Below, one piece after another: positions 6,506 to 16,200 of a stretch of DNA of 64,000 bases (the first letter of the stretch is position 1; each line of letters opens with the position of its first letter). The stretch lies in assembly GCF_023347535.1 (NCBI RefSeq), contig NZ_CP094473.1, positions 1,116,001 to 1,180,000 of the forward strand. The letters are read 5' to 3'. Under the pieces are notes generated by a model, which made no database searches, was not told where the DNA came from, and saw only the letters and a list, made by a program, of their open reading frames with translations. Source of the DNA: Faecalibacterium sp. HTF-F (GTDB taxonomy: Bacteria; Bacillota; Clostridia; Oscillospirales; Ruminococcaceae). A program made the translations under genes and the position numbers.

Positions 6506-7531
6506 TTACTCGCCGTAAATCTCTGCCAGCATCTCGGACACCTCGGCATCGGTAGCCGTATGGTTCGCAATGGCCTTATCGATGGTGGTACCCATGCCGT
6601 CCAGCTTGGTCTTATCCTCAGCGGACATCAGGCCAGCCTTGGCAGTGGTCGCCTCGTCATAGGTGGTATCCTGAGCCGGGATGCCAAGGCCGGTGATATC
6701 ATCCTTGGTCACAGGAATGGTATCGGTCACATGGCCCTCTTCATCCACAGTGGTCTTGTACAAACCGCTGGCAGCAGCGGTGTGGGTGGGATGGACATAC
6801 TTGTTTGCGCCAGCCTCAATGCCGTCCAGCTTATCCTTGAGAGCCGCAGTGAAGTTCTCGTCAGACAGACCCTTGCCCGCTTCTTTCTTCACATAGCCAG
6901 ACAGGTCAACGAAACCGGCCAGCACATCATACTTGTAGGCATCGCCGACCTTGACCACCACGACATTGGTGCCCTTGGGATATTTGTTGCCCGCACCCTC
7001 AACGAAGTTGGCGGTGGTGGTGAAAGCATCGGTCACGTTGTAGACGTTGCCCAGAACGTCCTCAGCCAGAGCAGGCAGCGCAGCAAAGGCCACAGAGCCA
7101 GCGGGCTTATAGACAGCGCTGATCTTGGCGTTGATCTCGTCCTTGGTGTAAGCGTCGGTGATGCCGTATCCACCCAGAGTAGTGGCCTTGTCGGCCTTTG
7201 CAGCCAGAACAGCAGCCAGAGCGTCGTCGAGGTCAGACTGGGAAATCTTCGCCTTGTAGGCCAGTGCAGCCAGACCCTTGATGGCAACATCGGTACCAGC
7301 CACGGAAATGCTACCGTTCTTGGAGCCGGTGGCAACCAGAATGTCCACCATCTTCTCAGCGATGGCCAGGGCAACGCCGTTCACCTTAACGCCCTCCAAG
7401 ACGTTGGCCTGTGCGCCGACATCCTCCAGAGCCTTGATGCGCTTGTTCTGGGCCTCGTCAACGGCCTTCTGCTTCAGACCCAGCTCCTTCAGTGCGCCCA
7501 GCTTTGCGAGCTTCTCAACATTGTAAGCCAT
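6506..7531 (-). CDS. Tail-fibre protein
   Basis: 341 residues. The N-terminal 60 residues are helical (coiled coil likely, QKAVDEAQNKRIKALEDVG). The middle contains GGYGITDAYTKDEINAKI, a motif repeated in many phage fibres, and the last third has the fibre pattern KYVHPTHTAAASGLYKTTVD, DDITGLGIPAQDTTYDEAT, AGLMSAEDKTKLDGM. The C-terminus ATDAEVSEMLAEIYGE is shared with the next fibre gene upstream (DDVSEMLAEIYDK). It should form part of the trimeric side or head fibre. The fibre call is from repeat pattern and position among baseplate genes. Confidence 0.8.
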   Translation of the reverse strand: MAYNVEKLAKLGALKELGLKQKAVDEAQNKRIKALEDVGAQANVLEGVKVNGVALAIAEKMVDILVATGSKNGSISVAGTDVAIKGLAALAYKAKISQSDLDDALAAVLAAKADKATTLGGYGITDAYTKDEINAKISAVYKPAGSVAFAALPALAEDVLGNVYNVTDAFTTTANFVEGAGNKYPKGTNVVVVKVGDAYKYDVLAGFVDLSGYVKKEAGKGLSDENFTAALKDKLDGIEAGANKYVHPTHTAAASGLYKTTVDEEGHVTDTIPVTKDDITGLGIPAQDTTYDEATTAKAGLMSAEDKTKLDGMGTTIDKAIANHTATDAEVSEMLAEIYGE

Positions 7532-7564
7532 AATAAGTATCCTCCGTAAATTGTTGTTTGGTGT

Positions 7565-8665
7565 TTATTTGTCGTAGATTTCGGCCAGCATTTCGGATAC
7601 ATCATCCGTAGCTGCCATCTGGTCTTCGGAAACTGTGGCGTGGACAGAAATAACACCGTCTTTGGTCACTTCCACGCCGTCGCCAATTTTCACGCAGCCC
7701 AGCCGGTCACGGGTCGCAATTACCAGTTCACCGGTGCCACCTCCTTTCCCGAACAGAGTGACGACTGCCTGAATATCAGCTTCCGGGATGCGCTGAGAGA
7801 AAAAGCGAACAATACCGTTCAAAGTCTCGCACCCGTTCAGGACACCCGCCTTGTTCGAAATAGAAAAGCAGCTGGCAGTTGCGGAACCGCTGGGCCAAAG
7901 CTCAGGGGTGCAGTCTGCCAACTCTGCATCGTAGGTATACGCATACGGCATTTCACCCTCGCTGTCCGATACGGCTTTCCAGCCGTCCACAGAAAGGGTC
8001 AGGTCGTATTTGCCATAGTAGCCGCCGGAGCTGCCGCCACCACCGCCGCCGCTTTCTTTGATAAGTTCTTTGACCCTGTCTTCCGACATGATCTGGCCGG
8101 ATTCCTCCAGCTCTTTCAGAGCCTTACTGGTGGCTTCGGTGATGATTTTGGCATGGGCATCCGGGGCATCGTTGTGCTGTGAGATCTCCTTCAGCACCAT
8201 TTCCCGCACCATCCGCATAATTGCTTCAACCTGCGGGTCAACGGTGAGTGAGATATTGGCTTTGGTCGAAACGGCCAGCAACACAGCAATTTGGAATTCA
8301 TGGTCAGCAGTACCGATGGCCGGGATCTCGATGCCCCGATCGTCCTGCATCAAAAAGAGCAGCGTGTCCTCCGGGTCGTCATTGAGGCGGCCAAACACAC
8401 CGATCTGGTGCATGAAGTACGGCTTATCTGCACCGCCCGTCCAAATGCTAACTTTGCGGGCTTTTTCACCCTCATATTCCACGGTGTCGATGCCCAGCAG
8501 TTTAAGCTCATAGGTATCACCGCTGACTGCCGTTTCCTCGGACAAGTCGGTGTCAACGGTGCCCGTGCCGCTTACAGCACGGGTGATGGTGAGCGCACCG
8601 CCCGAAATGGACTCGGACAACATCGCAGCACCGGCGCTGGTATATGCATATTTTTCCCAGCTCAT
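7565..8665 (-). CDS. Tail-fibre / baseplate-attached fibre protein
   Basis: 366 residues. The N-terminal domain (MSWEKYAYTSAGAAMLSES, about residues 1-140) looks like the conserved phage-fibre attachment domain that follows gpI in clostridial P2-like phages; it is followed by a helical linker, a Gly/Ser run near residue 210 (ESGGGGGGSSGGYYG) and a C-terminal beta-rich domain. The final residues VSEMLAEIYDK repeat the end of the neighbouring fibre. Its start overlaps the stop of the gpI gene by four bases, so translation is coupled. The receptor target is unknown. Confidence 0.78.
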   Translation of the reverse strand: MSWEKYAYTSAGAAMLSESISGGALTITRAVSGTGTVDTDLSEETAVSGDTYELKLLGIDTVEYEGEKARKVSIWTGGADKPYFMHQIGVFGRLNDDPEDTLLFLMQDDRGIEIPAIGTADHEFQIAVLLAVSTKANISLTVDPQVEAIMRMVREMVLKEISQHNDAPDAHAKIITEATSKALKELEESGQIMSEDRVKELIKESGGGGGGSSGGYYGKYDLTLSVDGWKAVSDSEGEMPYAYTYDAELADCTPELWPSGSATASCFSISNKAGVLNGCETLNGIVRFFSQRIPEADIQAVVTLFGKGGGTGELVIATRDRLGCVKIGDGVEVTKDGVISVHATVSEDQMAATDDVSEMLAEIYDK

Positions 8666-9432
8666 AACGATTTCCCTCCTAACTTGATGGTGACGGTTTC
8701 ATAGGTCTGCGCAGGTCTGCCAGATGCAAGCGCCTGTGCAGACACAGCCTTGGCGTGGATAGTTCCGGGCAGCGCAATGGTCGTTTTCATCCGAGTTGTG
8801 CTGACCGCACCAGCGGCGCAGGCGTGTGCGCTGACTGCCCGCGGCTCGATAACACCCGGCATAAGAACCGTGTAGGACATCGTTGTGGCGCAGGGAATCG
8901 CTGCAACATAGCACGCTTTCGGCTCCGTTTCCGTGTAGTAAATGACGCTGTCCAAATGCGACCGAAGATTTTTGTAGCAGATGATTTTTTGCAAAACCTG
9001 CTGATGTTTGGCCTCATTGATTGCAGCGAAATCAACCGTGATACGGAGTTTGAAGTGGTACGGATTGCCGCCGTACTCAAACCACTCCAAAACTTTGGGA
9101 TTGGGATAAATCGCAGAAATGGCTCTTTCAACAGCCGCTTTTGTGCCACGGTGCCGGTGAACATAGAAGCTGTCCTTGATGGTTTTTCTTTTTTCCTCAA
9201 GGGTGTAGGATCTATCGTACCAGTCCACGGCGAAGTCACGAGCCAGAATGTCAAGCAGCCATTCGGGCAGTTCGTCGATGCGGGTATAAATCCGCAGGGA
9301 GTCGATTTCATCCTGCCGGGATTCCATCACCTTGGCTATGGCCTGTCCCAGAGCCACCGTCTTAGGGTCTTTTTGGAGCGCAATCGGAAACTGCTGCATC
9401 ATGTTGTCAGCAGTCAGGCCGTGGTTACTCAT
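8662..9432 (-). CDS. P2 gpI-like baseplate tail protein
   Basis: 256 residues from ATG 9430-9432, chosen for GGAGGG seven bases upstream. The central part (DELPEWLLDILARDFAVDWY, then RKTIKDSFYVHRHRGTKAAVE) is the signature of phage tail protein I, which forms wedges of the contractile-tail baseplate and attaches fibres. The gene order gpI after gpJ, before the fibre genes, is the P2 order. The C-terminal 80 residues show two imperfect repeats (VLMPGVIEPRAVSAHACAAG / IALPGTIHAKAVSAQALASG), a small beta addition beyond the core. Confidence 0.9.
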   Translation of the reverse strand: MSNHGLTADNMMQQFPIALQKDPKTVALGQAIAKVMESRQDEIDSLRIYTRIDELPEWLLDILARDFAVDWYDRSYTLEEKRKTIKDSFYVHRHRGTKAAVERAISAIYPNPKVLEWFEYGGNPYHFKLRITVDFAAINEAKHQQVLQKIICYKNLRSHLDSVIYYTETEPKACYVAAIPCATTMSYTVLMPGVIEPRAVSAHACAAGAVSTTRMKTTIALPGTIHAKAVSAQALASGRPAQTYETVTIKLGGKSL

Positions 9433-10570
9433 CCTCATACCCTCCGCTCTTTATCGTCACCGTGCCCAACTTTGCCACTTGCGGAACCTTGTCGTTGCGG
9501 TCAAGGGATGGCGCACCGTCTTCCAGCGGAGTAAAGGCGGGCTGTTTGAGGTCTACACGTTTGATGCCGGCCGAAAGAAGCAGATACCGCAGCCTGTCAG
9601 GGTTGATGTCCCTGCCCATCTTGCCGGACTGCCAGCGGATGTACCGCTGCACAGCCTCATTCACGCCGGACTGAGCTTCACTTGCGGAAATGCTTCCGTC
9701 ACGGGTCAGGTAATAGGTCAGGTCGATATCATAGGGCACTTCTTCCGGGTCGCCGGAGATCACATAGTCCGTCAGCGGCCGGATTTCATCCGGTGAGCAG
9801 GCCGCAACCATGGCACGCTTGGTTTCTTCGCCAGCCACGCTGCCATCGTTCATGACGGCATACAGGCAAACCGTGCCAGGGCTGGGCGAATTTGCAACGA
9901 CATCTGCGATTTCCGTGGAAACCCTCTTTGCAAAGTATTTGTAGGCACCGATTGGGCCAGCATCAGACCATGCACTCTGACTGTCACGCATCAGCTCATA
10001 AAATTCCTCGTCGTCCGGGGCATCAGAACCGTTTGCGCTGACCGTGATATTGGAGCAGCCGGAGTAGTAGTCGTAGATGTCAACAGCGGTGTGGATGTCC
10101 CCCACAGCATAATCATTGCCAGCCGTGCCCACGGTCTGGCAGGTCACCTGAACATCCGTGTATGTTGCGCCGATGGGAACGTACTCGTCTGCGGAGGTTT
10201 CCCAGTACAGGGCTGCATTGTCGTCTGTGACACGGGTGCCGGCCGGAATCAGCACCGCCGTCTGGCGGGGCTCGCTGATGTAAAAGCGCATGGTGCAGGT
10301 CGCCGCCGTAGGCTTGGGGCGCTCCTGCAAATAGAACAGCTCGGCCAGGCCATCCAGATACTCGCCCTCTGCGCTGCTGGGCAAGTTTTGGCAGCCTGTC
10401 CAGTTATTCTGGGCACGCTCGTACATGATGGCATCTTCGACCCACGAAATGAAAAGCCGTTCCGGGCTACCGGGCATCACAGTTTTGCCAAAGAACTGCT
10501 CATATCCTGCGACAAGCAGCCTGTCCAGCTCATCCATGTCCGTAGACACGAACTCGTAGGTTTTACGCAC
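9425..10570 (-). CDS. P2 gpJ / Mu gp47-like baseplate protein
   Basis: 381 residues. The pattern ATCTMRFYIS, AVLIPAGTRVTDDNAALYWETS and the later DEEFYELMRDSQSAWSDAGP belong to the baseplate J family, the wedge subunit that links baseplate hub and tail fibres in contractile tails. The C-terminal region with GKMGRDINPDRLRYLLLSAGIKRVDL is the usual J-family end. It overlaps gpI by eight bases and the upstream gpW-like gene by eight bases, typical of a tightly packed morphogenesis operon. Confidence 0.93.
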   Translation of the reverse strand: MRKTYEFVSTDMDELDRLLVAGYEQFFGKTVMPGSPERLFISWVEDAIMYERAQNNWTGCQNLPSSAEGEYLDGLAELFYLQERPKPTAATCTMRFYISEPRQTAVLIPAGTRVTDDNAALYWETSADEYVPIGATYTDVQVTCQTVGTAGNDYAVGDIHTAVDIYDYYSGCSNITVSANGSDAPDDEEFYELMRDSQSAWSDAGPIGAYKYFAKRVSTEIADVVANSPSPGTVCLYAVMNDGSVAGEETKRAMVAACSPDEIRPLTDYVISGDPEEVPYDIDLTYYLTRDGSISASEAQSGVNEAVQRYIRWQSGKMGRDINPDRLRYLLLSAGIKRVDLKQPAFTPLEDGAPSLDRNDKVPQVAKLGTVTIKSGGYEDE

Positions 10571-10886
10571 TGATGCTCACCTCCACGACGGGCAGCATCC
10601 GCCCGGGAGTGTCCGGGGCTTCCTTGAAAGTAGTCCCCATGTAGGTGGCACGAGGTTCAAACCGCTCGATGGCCTCCTTGATGGCAGCGCAGAGCATAGG
10701 CTGCGCCACATTTTCCGGCCGGTCGAGAATGTTCGCAATATCAATGCCAAATTCCCGGTAGCAAGGCACTGTGCCTTTCGGTGTAGACAGGATGACGGCG
10801 ATGTTCTGCAGAACGCTGGTCACGGTATCCTGCTCCCCAAGGGAAATGGTGGTCAGGTCGTTTGCCGATACCAAGTAGTTGCTCAC
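10563..10886 (-). CDS. P2 gpW / T4 gp25-like baseplate protein
   Basis: 107 residues if it starts at GTG 10884-10886 (GAGGTG five bases upstream); a further GTG lies three codons earlier. It shows the gp25-like fold signature: VTSVLQNIAVILSTPKGTVPCYREFGIDI, with the ERF-PRA motif (AIERFEPRATY). In contractile injection systems this small protein joins the baseplate wedge to the sheath. The neighbours gpJ and gpU fix the identification. Confidence 0.9.
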   Translation of the reverse strand: MSNYLVSANDLTTISLGEQDTVTSVLQNIAVILSTPKGTVPCYREFGIDIANILDRPENVAQPMLCAAIKEAIERFEPRATYMGTTFKEAPDTPGRMLPVVEVSISA

Positions 10887-10896
10887 AAAAATCACC

Positions 10897-11295
10897 TCAT
10901 TCTCTCTGATATTCCAACAAAGAAACGCTTGCGGTAATCCATGTCGGTGTACCGAAAGCGTCTGTGTGCAGGGTCTTGAATTTTACAGATTTGATAACCC
11001 ACCGATAGCTGCCATAGACCACATTGCCGAGAACGAACGGCAGCGTTGTCCCATTGAGGACGCATTCTTGCAGTCGTTCCCGCTCTTTGGTTGGATTCAC
11101 GCCGAGGTATGCGGCCAGTTCAATGTCAAACGTAATTGTTTGAGCATCGGTGCCTGTAAACTCGGTCAGGGCCGGGCCTCCGGCGCGCTGGTGGGTAGTA
11201 TATCTGGCAGATACATTTTGCACCATGTTCTTGATGGTCTCGACATGGCTATCGAACACGGCAAAACTGATGTCTCCGAGGCAACCGACAATCAC
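10897..11295 (-). CDS. P2 gpU-like tail protein
   Basis: 132 residues. It begins GCLGDISFAVFDSHVETIKNM, then ERLQECVLNGTTLPFVLGN and a C-terminal WVIKSVKFKTLHTDAFG stretch, which is the gpU pattern. gpU in P2-like phages acts in tail assembly close to the baseplate and tape measure. It overlaps the gpV gene by four bases (ATGA type). No unusual features. Confidence 0.82.
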   Translation of the reverse strand: MIVGCLGDISFAVFDSHVETIKNMVQNVSARYTTHQRAGGPALTEFTGTDAQTITFDIELAAYLGVNPTKERERLQECVLNGTTLPFVLGNVVYGSYRWVIKSVKFKTLHTDAFGTPTWITASVSLLEYQRE

Positions 11296-11687
11296 GGATA
11301 AATCCCTCCCAGCACGAAGCCATCAGCATTGAAGCACGGGAGGTACAAGCAGACCACCGTATCATCAATGGCCGGCAGCCACCACACCACATGGGACTTG
11401 TGCTGATGGTTTGTGGAGTTGTCCGCCCCGATGACCTTTTCTTCCTCATCCCAAATCTGGCGTGAGCCATCCATGGTCGTTTTGATCTCAAGGTTGTAGG
11501 GGCTGGGGTGGATATACTGGTGATTGTGTTCGCCGGCTGACTCCGTATAGACAATGGCTTTGTAGTGCTGCATCACCGGGAGCCAGCCGGACGTGATGCC
11601 GGTGTCCTCAAATTTGCAGCGGACAAGGCGCTTTTCTTTGTTCACATCGGTGACTTTACCGAGGCGAACGTCAACAGCGGTGTTCAT
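11292..11687 (-). CDS. P2 gpV-like baseplate spike protein
   Basis: 131 residues from ATG 11685-11687 overlapping the gpD stop. The N-terminus VDVRLGKVTDVNKEKRLVRCKF is the OB-fold-like start of phage baseplate assembly protein V, followed by LPVMQHYKAIVY and ending VVWWLPAIDDTVVCLYLPCFNADGFVLGG. gpV trimers form the membrane-piercing spike under the baseplate. The protein is shorter than P2 gpV (about 211 residues), so the distal beta-helix tip appears reduced or absent. Confidence 0.82.
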   Translation of the reverse strand: MNTAVDVRLGKVTDVNKEKRLVRCKFEDTGITSGWLPVMQHYKAIVYTESAGEHNHQYIHPSPYNLEIKTTMDGSRQIWDEEEKVIGADNSTNHQHKSHVVWWLPAIDDTVVCLYLPCFNADGFVLGGIYP

Positions 11688-13003
11688 CAGTACCCTCCTA
11701 AAACATGACGGCCGGAAACCTGCGTGGTGTACCCGCCAGAGCCGGTCACGGTATGCTTGGCCTGCTTCACGATGTACTTTCCATCCCACGGCCCGAAGCT
11801 CTTGGTTTCAAACGTCAGGCCTGCAACCTTGCCCGGGTCGCCGTGGTAGGTAAAGCCAACCTGACGCTCAAACTTGTTGTGCAACCGGAGCTTTTTGGCA
11901 GCCAGTTCTTTGGCCTCGGTCTTGCTCGTGACCGGGGCATAAACTTCCAGCTGCTGGTTGGTTTTGCTCTTGGCATCGTAGTCCTTGACGTAGGCGATAC
12001 CCTCAATGGGCTTGCCGTTCGGCCCAACATAGGACACCCGGCAGGACGCATACTGCGTTCCGGCCTGGCCGAGCGTGTGGCTCCACTTGATATAGCTTTT
12101 GTCGTCTTTGGTGACAGTCCATGCAGAATCTTTTCCCTCGTATTCTTTCTGGTCGAAGATAACGAGTTTGCCGTCTGTGCATTTCAGCGACAAGCCGGCA
12201 TCATGGCACAACTGCGACAGGAAGTCGATGTCAGAGCAGCGGTACTGCTCCACACGCTTATACTCAGGATCCTTTTTCGCAAGGAACTGGGACTTCATAC
12301 CGTTCTTCTTCGCCATTTCATTGGCGATGCCGGATAACTTGTACTTTTCCCAGCCCTTGCTCTGCTTGGTCTGCCGGATCTGGCTGGTATAGGGCAGCCC
12401 CGTGGCCTTTATGGTGATAATGTCGGGCGGGCCGGATGCGTTTATGCTATCCAGCTCAAACTCCCCGCAGTCCAGCGCCTCATCCTTTCCGTCAGAGTTC
12501 CAGTTACAGGCCGTGATGGTAGCCCGGATTTTCAGGCCACCTTCACTGCTGCCGGAAGAACTGCCGCCAGATTTACCGGAGATCTCGCTGGCATCGACCC
12601 AGCCATAGACCCGGGACGTTCCGTCCGTGTGAATAACATGGTACGGGTGCAGCGCGCCCTGCTTGATGATGGTGATCTTGGCCGGGCCAGCCTTTGGTGT
12701 TCCGTTTGCCTTTTTGTCGGTAGATGCCTTGTAGTGTGGACCGCCAAGGAACTGCACCACGTCACCAACCTTGTAGCCATCAGAAGATGCGGCCGACACA
12801 TCGCCGTCCAGCATCTTCTGGAGCCAGTCGGTCATCCAAACGCCCTCCCGGTCTTGTAGTTTGATCTGCAGGTCGTCACTGGCATCTTCCTCATTATCGG
12901 TAAATGTCAGCGACAGCAGGTAGGGCTTGATGCTGCTGGTGATGTCCACGCCGTCAAACTCCACAGTACACTCGGCATGGCGGGCGGTATTTTCGTCGCT
13001 CAT
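11687..13003 (-). CDS. P2 gpD-like tail hub protein with an inserted SH3-like domain
   Basis: 438 residues from ATG 13001-13003. The core is late-control protein D, the baseplate hub: N-terminal CTVEFDGVDITSSIKPYLLS and a C-terminal part with YRCSDIDFLSQLCHDAGLSLK and HTVTGSGGYTT. Between about residues 77 and 142 lies a separate module (VGDVVQFLGGPHY, HPYHVIHTDG, VYGWVDASEI) that looks like the small SH3-like wall-binding modules of clostridial endolysins, followed by a Gly/Ser linker (SGGSSSGSSEGG). The insertion may help the hub contact peptidoglycan. Its identity is from pattern only. Confidence 0.87.
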   Translation of the reverse strand: MSDENTARHAECTVEFDGVDITSSIKPYLLSLTFTDNEEDASDDLQIKLQDREGVWMTDWLQKMLDGDVSAASSDGYKVGDVVQFLGGPHYKASTDKKANGTPKAGPAKITIIKQGALHPYHVIHTDGTSRVYGWVDASEISGKSGGSSSGSSEGGLKIRATITACNWNSDGKDEALDCGEFELDSINASGPPDIITIKATGLPYTSQIRQTKQSKGWEKYKLSGIANEMAKKNGMKSQFLAKKDPEYKRVEQYRCSDIDFLSQLCHDAGLSLKCTDGKLVIFDQKEYEGKDSAWTVTKDDKSYIKWSHTLGQAGTQYASCRVSYVGPNGKPIEGIAYVKDYDAKSKTNQQLEVYAPVTSKTEAKELAAKKLRLHNKFERQVGFTYHGDPGKVAGLTFETKSFGPWDGKYIVKQAKHTVTGSGGYTTQVSGRHVLGGY

Positions 13004-13212
13004 GTGACCACCTTCTTCCACGGGGGCAAGGTAGAGCTGGTTTGTGTCTCGGTATCCGGGAGCGTCAGAACGATTCCGGCCGGGAACACAAAATAGCCCA
13101 AGTGCTGCGGATTAGCAGCCATCAGGTTGGGAGCATAGGCGCAACTGCCGAGCTGCTTATAGGCCACGCTGTCCCAGCGGTCGCCTTGCACAGTCGTATA
13201 GGTTTTACTCAT
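13000..13212 (-). CDS. P2 gpX-like tail protein (LysM-like)
   Basis: 70 residues. The sequence TTVQGDRWDSVAYKQLG ... NPQHLGYFVFPAGIVLTLP matches the gpX family, short LysM-like tail proteins placed between the tape measure and gpD in P2-like phages. It is thought to act at the tail tip. Its stop overlaps the gpD start and its own start overlaps the tape-measure stop by four bases. Confidence 0.88.
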   Translation of the reverse strand: MSKTYTTVQGDRWDSVAYKQLGSCAYAPNLMAANPQHLGYFVFPAGIVLTLPDTETQTSSTLPPWKKVVT

Positions 13213-16200
13213 GCATACCTCCCTCTGAAATCATCGTCCTCTGCATCTTTCACGATTTCGAGGACAAGTTCTCTCAGGCTGTCATTCTGGGCATTCAGGA
13301 CGTTTTGCAGCTCGGCAGTATCAGATATACCTGAGATATGGTAAACCGGCGAGAGCGATATAGGAACCGTGCTGCGTGCTGAGGAGGAGCCGTTGCTCTC
13401 TGGCAGCTCAGCGCTCATGGGGGTAACGCTTGCGCTCTCCATCTCCCGTCTGGTTTCCGAGGCCGTCAGAACAGATTCCCCGCCGTTGAAGTAGACCAGC
13501 TCCGGGCCATGCTCACCAACGAGGGCAAAGCCGGGAGCCGCATCTTCCGTACCAACAGCATATCCGGGGATTCCGTGGTTGACATTGTAGCGCTCGTTGG
13601 AGCCTGCCAGCGCAGTAGAGGCCGCCGAGGCGATTTTGGCATAGGCTTCCTGCACACGGGGCATCATGCTGGATGCGCCATCGATGAAGCCCTGAATCGT
13701 CTCCTTGGCGCTTTTCGTGGCCTCGTCGCTCATGTCCATTTCCGATACGGTATCGGCTACGGTCTTGGCGATTTCGTCCATAGAATTGCTCATGCCGGTC
13801 TTGAGGTCGGCGATAGATTCGCTGGTGGTATCCTGCGCTTCTTTCAGTGCAGCATAGTTCTCAACCATTTTGGCGAGATCAGCATCCGAGGCCGAGGCCA
13901 TACCGGCAATCGCATTGACGGATTCCTTGCTGCCATCCGCAAAACTGGCGATAACTTCACTCAGACCGTCGATGTCAGCCGCCCGTTCGTTCAGCTTTTC
14001 GAGGTTCTGGTTGTAGTTGTCCCAGTAGGTGATCTGGCTTTGCAGTGCATTGTTGATGGATGTAGCGGAGGTCGAAACGACCTTTTCCGCAGAATCCCAC
14101 AACGCATACTGGCCGCTGATGCTGCCGTAGGCTTCATCATAGGCATCCTTGTAGGCTGCAATGATGTCCTGAATTCGAAGCTCTGCATCAGAGATGGCAT
14201 TCGCCACGTTCTGCTGCTGCGCTGCAACATCGTCTGCGCTGTCGGCGGCGGACTGTTGCGAAGCATTCAAGGCATCGACTGCGGCGCTGGCCTCCTGATA
14301 CTCGGCCTCGGCGGCATTGATAGCCTCCTGATCCTGCTCTACGGCGGCGGTGTAGTTCTCGACCTCCCGCCGGGCAGTGACAAGGTCATCCGAGTACCCC
14401 ATGTACTCAGTGCGCAGTTGCTGCACATCCTCGCTCATGGTGCGCCACGGCAGATCTTCTACCGTGCCGTAGGTGAGCTTGAACTGCTCATCCGTCAGGC
14501 CGAGGGTGGTCAGCAGCTTATCGTAGGCAGCAGACATGCCGGCATTGGATTTTTCAACCTTTGCCTGCGCAGTCGCCAGCTTGGTTTCGTTCTCAGCGCT
14601 CTCAACCAGCACATTGTTGTACTGGTCATAGAGGGTGTTCAGGTATTCCTGCCGGGCCTGAGCCTTGGCATCTGCTACATAGGCATCCGTATGCTGGCGC
14701 AGCGCAGCGGTGCCGCCCTTGATGGAATTGGTCTCAAGGTCAATATCATCCGCAAGGCTGGGAACCAGAACAGACAGCCGGGCCAGCGTGTCGTGGTATT
14801 CGGCATTTCCGTCCGTGTTCCCATTTGTGGCGGCCTCGATGGCCTCCAACTTGCTGATGTACTGGTCCGCAACGCTGGCGGTCGCTGCCATGTTGGACAG
14901 GGTGGAATCGTAGCTTTCGCTCGCTTCTTCCATGCTGTCGCCCATGTCACGAGCGGCGCTGGTCAGCTCCTTTACAGAGGGCACCGTCGCATCGGCAGAT
15001 GTTGCCAGTGCCGTGACGAGCGTAACCGTTCCTGCAATCGCCACAGATGCAAGCGTCAGCGGGCCAGCAAGTCCCGCCAGAGAGCCAGTGAACAGAGTTG
15101 CCGCCGCATGAGCTAGTTTTATGCCAGCTGAAACCGCAGTCAGCGTGCCGACCAGGCCGCCCAGCGTGACGGTTCCTGCCGCAATTCCCTTGACCACACC
15201 GGGATTTTCCTCTACAAATCCCTGCATCCAGCCCAGGACTTCCGCGCCGACATCGTACAAATCCGACATCACCGGGGTCAAATCCTCACCGATGGCGATT
15301 TTCAGGCCGTCTGCTGCGGACTGCATCAGCGTCAGTCTGCCGTTCATGTTGTCGAGCATGGTGCCTGCCATTTTATCGGCAGATCCGGCGCAGTCGTTCA
15401 GAGCTGCGGTGTAGTCCGCAAAAGACTGCCCACCCTCGGCTGCGGCCTCGCTGCACCCGGCCATGATGGTTTGCAGTTTGGAATACTGGTTCGTGCCGGC
15501 AATGACCTTTGCAAGGTTGGCTTGCTCTTGGTCGGTCAGGGTGTCCCAGATACCGGCCATGCCTGTGAGGATGCTGGACAGGCTCTGCATATTGCCGTGC
15601 GCATCATAAATCTGCACACCGTATTCTGCAAGGGTGTCCCCGCACTCTTTCGTGTTGGTTGCAAGGCGGGTGAAGATGGCGTTCAGGGCCGTGCCAGCCT
15701 CGCCGCCCTTGACACCGGCGTTGGCCATGGTAGCCAGCACAGCGGTGGTTTCCTCGACCGAGTAGCCGAGGGAGGTGGCGGTGGATGCGCACGCCTTGTA
15801 TGCCTCGCCCAGCTGGATCACGTCCGTGTTGGAGTGAGCCATGGCGTAGGCCATCACATCGACAAAGTGCGTGGTGTCAGAGGCTTTCAGACCAAAGGCA
15901 GTCAGATAGTCGGTAACAATATCGGATGCCTGCGCCAGATCCATGTTGGCGGCAGCAGCCAGATTCAGCACCGGGCTGATGCCCTCCAGCATAGACTGGG
16001 TGTCCCAGCCTGCCAAAGCCATGTAGGACAGAGCATCAGCCGATTCACCAGCGGTGAATTTCGTGGTTGCGCCCATTTCCTTGGCCTTGTCGGACAGGGC
16101 CGTCAATTCCTCGCCGGTAGCGCCGGAGAGTGCCTCGACATTGCTCATGGATGCTTCAAAATCACCTGCGGTGTTGATGCAGTCCATGTAGGCATCCCGG

